A stretch of DNA of 64,000 bases, from positions 18,218,098-18,282,097 of the forward strand of contig CM065297.1 of NCBI GenBank assembly GCA_032871835.1, read 5' to 3'. This document shows positions 58,140 to 64,000 of the stretch, piece after piece. Each line of letters starts with the position of its first letter. Position 1 is the stretch's first letter. A program made the position numbers and the translations under genes. Source of the stretch: Dipteronia dyeriana (taxonomy: Eukaryota; Streptophyta; Magnoliopsida; Sapindales; Sapindaceae). The notes under the pieces are model-generated. The model saw only the letters and a list, made by a program, of their open reading frames with translations. It did no database searches and was not told the DNA's origin.

Positions 58140-61100
58140 GATTTTGCATCAATCTCAATTCAAGGTTAGTTTTAATAGGGCCATCTTCCCGCCATCGTCT
58201 CTTTAAAATCGCTTTTGATGCATTAGAACGTGGGGATTTCCAGTTAGTATCTTGCATTAAACGATTACTGGGAGATATCCCAATAGATGAACCTCTATTC
58301 TTAGAGGTTGATGTTTCTGGGCTTCACCCTGACGTCGCTTTTAGCCCTGTATCGAGTTCTCCATCTAGTTTTGATTCTGATATTTCTGATCACATGGTAT
58401 CTTTTCGAAGGATGGGTAAACATCAGAGCAGAAGTAAGGTATACAAGCATAGCTCGAGCAGCGTTCAGACCAGGGAACAGACTGTTAACGAGGGTGACGT
58501 TGATGAAGTGTACAGGGCGTCTCGTTTTTTGTTTTCTAATACTCGCCCGAGTGGCTTTGATACTGAGCTGAATGTGGTCGGGCCAGCTGAGATAGAAAAA
58601 TATCGCTCCCGATTCGACTTGCCTGACTCAGTCACTTTTGTTCCTGCGGGGGATAGAGCCGTATGGAATCCTCCTGAGGGCATGGTCGCGATTATGGATC
58701 GATGCTTTGCTGTGGTGTCACACTTCCCCTTCAGCCTTTTATTGCCTGATTTTTGGCTGAAACAGGGATAGCCCCAGCTCAGTTGGCCCTGAATAGTTAC
58801 AAAGCCTTGATGTGTATGTGGCACATGTTCAGTCAAATGAACCTTTCGCCGCCTTCCCCGAATGAAATCAGGCATTTCTTTACGCTGATGCAGGTTAGTA
58901 GAATGGAGACCTATTTTCTTGCATCTACTTCTTCGGACGGTTGGATCCCCAAAGAAGCAAAGGTGAATCGGGGGGTCGATGCTTCTGATGACCCAAAAAA
59001 TAAGGGTTTCATATGGGGATTCCCTACATCCAACAAATTTTGGAAGAACAATTGGTTTTTTGCTGGAGGGGCTGGAGGGGCTCTCGGGCTTGATATCACT
59101 GTTCGATATGGGGATTCCCAAATGGTGTTGAGTGTTCCCCACTTCTTTTGTTCCCCCAAAGTATGGAACAAGAAAACAATTGACTATAGTGATTCAGAGT
59201 TGAAGAGGCTGACTCGGGCAGCAGTTCGTACTCTGGAAAAGATGAGCAAGAGCTATCTTTTCAAAGAGGATGACTTGATAAAGCTTGGCTTCTTCAGACA
59301 GATTTTGGGCCATCGCAGGCGATGTAAGTAACCCGGCGCCCTTTCTGTTGTATTTCTTTGTTTCTCATTTTTTTTAACATAATTAATTTTTTTTTATTTT
59401 TTATTTTAGTGATTGATACGGACGTTGTCAGCGATCTTCAGGCTCGCCAGGTGAAGGCGATTCTACATGCGAATAGAAAGGAAGCTTCCCGTCAGGGCGA
59501 TGAGGGTATTGCTCCACCCGAGCCTGATGAGGAAACTGATATTGCTGAGCGAATTCCCAAGTGCGTTGATCGGGGTGCTCAGCCTTCTACTCAGGATTTT
59601 GTTGGTCCAAGGTGAGCCGACTGACACCCAACTGCCTGAAAATAGGGAGAGGCAGTATGATGATCCAGGTGAAGAGCCTGTTGGACGGTTTGAAGCTGGC
59701 GACGGTGGTAACATCTCGACGGATCAAGTGCCTGCTGGTACCGAATTCTTTGAGTCTTTTTGGGACGATCTGTAGGAAGATCCTGCTGCTGATCTTAACG
59801 TCCACTATTCTCGGGGTGAGAAGCGAAAGGCAGTTAGTTCGTCGTCTCGTCCTCTCAAAGTTTTTAGGGTAGTCTCATTCATTGACTCCAGCGACGAAGA
59901 TGTTGCGGATGAGATTGCCCCGAGTGTTGGTGCTGGAGCATCAATAGATGCAGCCACTTTAGAACTGAGTAGGGCTTCTTCTACCCCCGAAGTTGGAGAT
60001 ATGGGGGCTGAACCTTCGGGAGTTCCTTCTCCATCCTTAGAGCCGAAATGGGCTTCTCCTGCCACCGAGTTTTGAAATCTGGGAGTTGAACCCTCGGGGG
60101 TTCCTTTATTCCTTTCTCCCCAGGATATGCTTCAGGAGATGTCCTCTGGTCGGGCTTATATCGGGGAGGACCGCTGGAGCTGTTTTAGAGATGGTTCACT
60201 GACCGACTCCAAAAAGTTTTCAACGGCGCATCTTATATAAGTTAAATCTGACTCAGTTAATTCTGACTCCTTTATTGTTTTGCTTCTACCTGATATCTAA
60301 GTATATTCCTCTGCATATGGTGGCTGAATTTGCTGAGCTTGTTCAGACGCAACAATGTCAAGCCGATCGGATAAGGCGTCTAGAGGCTCAGCTGAAGGCG
60401 AGTGAGGAGGGTCGTGCTCGAGCTGAGCAGGCTTATCAGCAGGAGGTCGGCTCTGTACAGATATTTGCCGACCACTGCCTGACGAAGCAGGTTGAAGCCG
60501 AGGACAAGGCATCTCTGGCAGAGGAGATGGTTGCATCGCTTCAAAATCTTCTTTCTTCTGCTGAAAAATCCATACTTAAGGCCGAGCAGGAGGTGGAGCA
60601 TGCGAAGTCAGCGTATGACCAAAAAATTGAAGATCTGGAGCGTCAAGTGCTGACAGTTGAATCCCTTTCCCGAGAGGCCAGGTTGGAGCTGGAAGTCCGA
60701 GGGGTGGATCGTTTTAAAAGATCCCCTGCTTACGATGCCCTACTTCTTCGGGAATTTCAACGTGGGCTAGTTTCGGCCAACGAGTTCTTCAAAGTCAAGA
60801 ATAGGGCGACCGAGAAAGCTTGTGCTAATTGGGAGCTGTCAATCAAACACCATGTGGACCGGTCCTTGGAATCTTTTCGGATTCTGATGAAGGAATGGAG
60901 AGCCTACTGTCGTAGTCAAGGCAAAGAGCCCCATCCTATGCATTTAGAGATTTTGTCCGAGCATTCTCTCTCGACCTTTTACTCAAATCAAGAGTCGGTT
61001 GAGGGTGTAGTCCTGAATGTTGGGCCAGTCCCGGGTGAAGATTACAGCCAGTGGAGGGATGATACTGTCGATGATATTACATGGCCGTCTAATGAGAGCC

Positions 61101-61168
61101 TGCTTCGTGAGTACGAGATGGTGTCAGATCCGAGTATTGGCAAAGGCTCGAAATCCTTGCAACCTTAA
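58140..61168 (+). pseudogene. Antisense additional gene (PF04195-like) of the second Tat element
   Basis: Plus strand, opposite to this element's pol. The main part runs from 58394 (MVSFRRMGKHQSRSKVYK), though the frame is open upstream to about 58160. Domain blocks: FDTELNVVGPAEIEKYRSRF, SVTFVPAGDRAVWNPPEGM, and after a frameshift and stop near 58730-58750 GIAPAQLALNSYKALM, KGFIWGFPTSNKFWKNNWFF, VPHFFCSPKVWNK. Intron 59324-59409. Then an acidic, Ser/Pro-rich middle with a frameshift near 59605 and stops near 59773, 60073 and 60238. The last exon, 60318-61168, holds a long coiled coil (QADRIRRLEAQLKASEEGRA) and LLLREFQRGLVSANEFFKV. The PF04195-like match and coiled coil are seen; the function of the family is not known. 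Confidence 0.85.
59324..59409 (+). other. Intron of the antisense gene, second Tat element (86 bp)
   Basis: Donor GGCGAT|GTAAGT, T-rich body, acceptor TTATTTTAG|TGATT. Splicing makes R-R-R then a Leu codon T|TG, then IDTDVVSDLQARQVKAIL. Same position and phase as 38148-38226 in the first element. Confidence 0.85.
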
Positions 61169-61319
61169 TTTTGTAGATTTGTAGAAAATTCTGATTCTTT
61201 ATTTTTTACTTGTAAAGAACCATTCTTTGAACTATAACCATTCTTTTAGGAGCAATAAAATTCAATTTTATTCTGAGTGGAATGGTTTTGGTCTATTTTT
61301 GGCTGATTATTGCCGAGTG

Positions 61320-61705
61320 TTGTATTAAACTGGCTGATGGTCGGGTAACTTAACCGAGTATCTTATTAAACCGGTTGTTACCCGAATAACTTCAATTGTC
61401 AAGTATCTTATTAAACTGGCTTCTTCGATGTTTGGGTAACTTAACCGAGTATCTTTTTAAACCGGTTGTTACCCGAATGACTTCAATTGCCCAGTATCTT
61501 ATTAATCTGGCTTCATGTTCGGGTAACTAAACCGAGTATCTTATTAAACCGGTTGTTACCCGAATGACTTCAATTGCCAAATATCTTATTAAACTGGTTT
61601 CTTCGATGTTCGGGTAACTTAACTGAATATCTTATTAAACCAGCTGTTACCCGAATGACTTCAATTGCCAAGTATCTTATTAAACTGACTCTTTATTATC
61701 AACCG
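61320..61705. repeat. Tandem repeat, about 100-bp unit, in the pol-antisense gene spacer
   Basis: About 3.5 copies. Each has GGGTAACTTAACCGAGTATC, then ACCGGTTGTTACCCGAATGA, then CTTCAATTGCCAAGTATC. GGGTAAC and GTTACCC make each unit partly palindromic. Confidence 0.9.
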
Positions 61706-62247
61706 AGTCATCTTGAAACAAGCAAGTTTGCACTTGTGTTTCATACCCGGTTGCTACCCGAACATTACATCAAGGCTCACCATGATCATAAGTTCGAGTC
61801 CTTACGCAATACTAAGGACGTCTCCCTAGTTTTTATGCGCAAGGGTTTGCCGAATCGTTGAGCTCTTTTAAAAAAAAAACGTTGCTTCAACACAGCTACG
61901 CATTTCACCGGAATTTCTCCTGATAGCGTCCTGAGCATTTTTCCAAAGTCTGGTGCATCGAGTTTGCCTTTTTACGATGGTTATTTTGACCCTGCTCAGC
62001 TGGCATGTTCTTACCAGCTTCTCCTCCCATTCGGGATTTGATGGTCCCAAGAATTCTATTTGCATGTTCTTATTATCATGCTCTGCTTCCATATGTTCTT
62101 ATTATCATATGCCTTGTTTTGAAATTCCGAACTAGATGCTATCCTTTATAAAATTCTGAGTAATTTTATTTATTACTGTAAAAAATCGACAGATTTAAAT
62201 TACAGTTTAATATTTATCCTACCAATAAAAGAATAAAATATTCAATA

Positions 62248-62268
62248 TATATATATATATATATATTT
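62248..62268. repeat. (AT)n microsatellite
   Basis: About 10 AT units just after the pol stop codon. Confidence 0.9.
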
Positions 62269-63560
62269 TAAGGATAGAAAATCTTCAGATATTGGACAAT
62301 GCATGGTCGGGGTAACACCCCTCCATTGGGTCGAGCAATCCAATAAGCTCCATGGCCAACTATCCCCTCGATCTTGTATGGACCTTCCCATTTGTCAGCC
62401 AGGGATCCTGCGGCTCTATTTTTTGTGTTCAATGACACCTTCCTGAGCACCAGGTCTCCTAACTGAAATTTCCTGATCCGAACACGAGAGTTGTAATGGC
62501 GAGCCACTCTTTGTTGATATGCTGTATTTCTTATTCAGGACTTTTCCCTTTTTTCTTCTAGTTCATCCAAACTTTGTAGTAGCGTATCAACATTTTGTTC
62601 TTCATCGTATAGCTTGACCCGGGAGGACGCATATGATGTTTCTACGGGGATGACTGCTTTTGTTCCGAACGCTAGGGTGAACGGAGTTTCTCCTGTTGAA
62701 GTCCTTGCTGTCGTCCGATATGCTCATAATACTTCAGGAAGCTTTTCAACCCAGCTTCCTTTTTTGTCATTTAACTTTGCTTTAATGGTGTGCTTGATAA
62801 TTTTATTTACTGCTTCTACTTGCCCGTTTGTTTATGGATGAGCTGGTGTCGCATAGTAGTTAGCAATACGATACTTCTCGCACAACTGTCTGAACTTTTG
62901 GTTATCAAACTGAGTGCCATTTTTGGTGATTATAGTGTCCGAAACTCCAAACCTATAAAGTATGTTTTTCTGTACAAAATTTATGGTGTTGGCTTCCGTG
63001 ATATGCACTAGCGCTTCAGCTTCTGCCCTTTTTGTGAAATAATCGACAGCTACTATGGCGTGCTTCGCTCCACCCCCTGTCCCAGCTAGCATTGGCCCGA
63101 TCAAGTCTAGGCCCCACATGGCGAATGGCCATGGAGCAGTGAGATTTCTGAGCTTTTCTGGGGGTTGTCGGATATCGTTGGCAATTCTTTGACAGGTGTT
63201 GCAACTTTTCGACCATTGCTGTGCATCCGAGAAAAGTGTAGGCCAATAATAGCCTTGCCTGAGCACTTTATGCGCCAGACTTCTACCCTTAGTGTGGTTC
63301 CCGTAAACTCCTCCGTGGATCTCTTGAAGTATTCGATGTGCATCTTCTTCCGGAATACATTTTTGGAGTGCTCAGGACCCCCTTCTGTATAATTCTCCTC
63401 CGATCATGGTATACCTAGCCGATCGATACCTGATGTGCTTTGCTAATACCGGATCTTCTGAGAGCACGCCTTCTTCCAGGAACCTTCTCAGCTGGACCAT
63501 CCAACCGTCTTGCGATGTTCAGATTTCTGAAATTTCCAAATGCTTAGGTTCAGCTGTACT
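62268..63560 (-). pseudogene. Integrase of the second Tat element, nearly intact
   Basis: Zinc-binding head: HGGVYGNHTKGRSLAHKVL, GYYWPTLFSDAQQ and CNTCQRIAND. Core: MWGLDLIGPM (first Asp), AKHAIVAVDYFTKRAEAEAL, then IITKNGTQFDNQKF, where the usual second catalytic Asp (DNGTQF) is replaced by Lys. NYYATPAHP is followed by a TAA stop in place of a Gln codon, then TNGQVEAVNKIIKHTIKAKL with the catalytic Glu. C-terminal: KFQLGDLVLRKVSLNTKNRA and a stop at 62268 after YLKIFYP. A few more stops occur (for example before IRNTAYQQRVARHYN). Less decayed than in the first element. Confidence 0.9.
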
Positions 63561-63619
63561 CGGTTTAAAGAGGTGTGCAACTGGAATGGTCTTAGGTCTG
63601 ATTGAGGTTGTTGCTGACG

Positions 63620-63970
63620 CTAATTTAGATAAAGCGTCTTGTATTCTTTAAATTTTTGGAGGAGCTGTTTTGCGATGTCACGGTAGGCAATCATTCCTTT
63701 ATCTTTGGCCTGGTACTCGTCCATAACCTGGTTAAAAACTTCCTGTGAATCGCTGAATATCTCAACTTCATCTGCCCTAAGAGCTATGCAGACTCTGAGT
63801 CCAGCTAACAATGCCTCGTATTCTGCTTGATTATTGGTTGCTTTGTAATCAAATCTCATGGCACATTCAACATCATCTTCTTCTAGGGTGCGAACTACGA
63901 TCCCTACCCCGCTAGCATGAGTGTTTGAAGAACCATAAACATATAGTTTCCATGGGAAACTTTTATCCAA
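63620..63970 (-). pseudogene. Archaeal-like RNase H segment of the second Tat element
   Basis: WKLYVYGSSNTHASGVGIVV, FDYKATNNQAEYEALLAGL and VEIFSDSQEVFNQVMDEYQA match the second RNase H domain of the first element. The usual Asp of the YVDGSS motif is Tyr here (YVYGSS), so the active site is damaged. The domain continues the polyprotein that leaves the window at 64000. Confidence 0.85.
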
Positions 63971-64000
63971 CAGTCTTTTTGCTTCCAGGTTTGGTTATGT

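Larger units (their letters stand above)
57222..64000 (-). mobile_element. Second Tat-lineage Ty3/gypsy element, minus orientation, cut by the window end
   Basis: Reading on the minus strand: second RNase H (63970-63620), integrase (about 63560-62268), a spacer with tandem repeats (61700-61320), the antisense gene (plus strand, 58140-61168) and a putative 3' LTR (about 57690-57222). The order equals that of the first element. The left border is inferred from where the MULE Ulp1 gene stops, so this element probably inserted next to or into the MULE. Gag, protease, RT and the 5' LTR lie beyond position 64000. Confidence 0.8.

Noticed and set aside
58465..59142. 225-residue minus-strand frame opposite the antisense gene of the second Tat element
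   Set aside because: The plus strand carries the PF04195-like blocks and the intron; the minus frame has no match and is a shadow.

Overview
The window looks like a repeat-rich, AT-rich stretch of a eudicot nuclear genome. The evidence is genes with short GT-AG introns, plant-specific families, and nested plant transposons of almost every class. I do not name the species. Only two ordinary host genes are well supported. At the left edge, on the minus strand, is the 5' half of an organellar histidyl-tRNA synthetase gene (six exons visible; the rest lies outside the window). At 45.5-47.2 kb, on the plus strand, is a complete five-exon gene for a heavy-metal-associated isoprenylated plant protein (HIPP) with two HMA domains and a CaaX end.

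Everything else recognisable is mobile or repetitive. From left to right: a 5.4 kb Mutator-like element (about 4.36-9.80 kb) with about 110 bp terminal inverted repeats, large minisatellites and a Ulp1-protease fragment; a PIF/Harbinger (Tourist-type) element at 10.0-11.0 kb with TAA duplications; three inverted-repeat MITE-like elements at 12.5-16.2 kb; a 3.05 kb hAT element at 16.76-19.81 kb with an 8-bp duplication and a transposase broken only by stop codons; a second Tourist-type MITE family with copies at 20.1 and 41.4 kb; a foldback element at 21.5 kb; a 2.3 kb solo LTR at 23.8-26.1 kb with a 5-bp duplication; a pogo/Tigger remnant at 26.7-27.9 kb; a 12.6 kb Tat-lineage Ty3/gypsy element at 27.9-40.5 kb; a non-autonomous hAT at 43.9-44.8 kb; LTR-retrotransposon-like non-coding sequence at 48.8-50.9 kb; a 307-bp palindrome-rich array at 52.3 kb; a MULE with a mudrA-like transposase and a convergent Ulp1-type gene at 52.7-57.2 kb; and, in reverse orientation, a second Tat-lineage element at about 57.2-64 kb that leaves the window on the right.

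The most interesting feature is shared by the two Tat elements. Between integrase and the 3' LTR each carries an antisense gene of about 3 kb with a domain resembling the 'putative gypsy type transposon' family (PF04195). In both copies this gene has an intron at the homologous place and in the same phase, and its own promoter-like upstream region. Both copies are degenerate in this window, but the shared intron indicates an antisense, spliced cargo gene rather than a chance ORF. Other notable points are a second copy of an RNase H segment sitting where the reverse-transcriptase palm should be in the first Tat element, a minisatellite that resembles the active-site segment of the Ulp1 fragment beside it, and the fact that almost all premature stops in the old transposases look like C-to-T or G-to-A changes.
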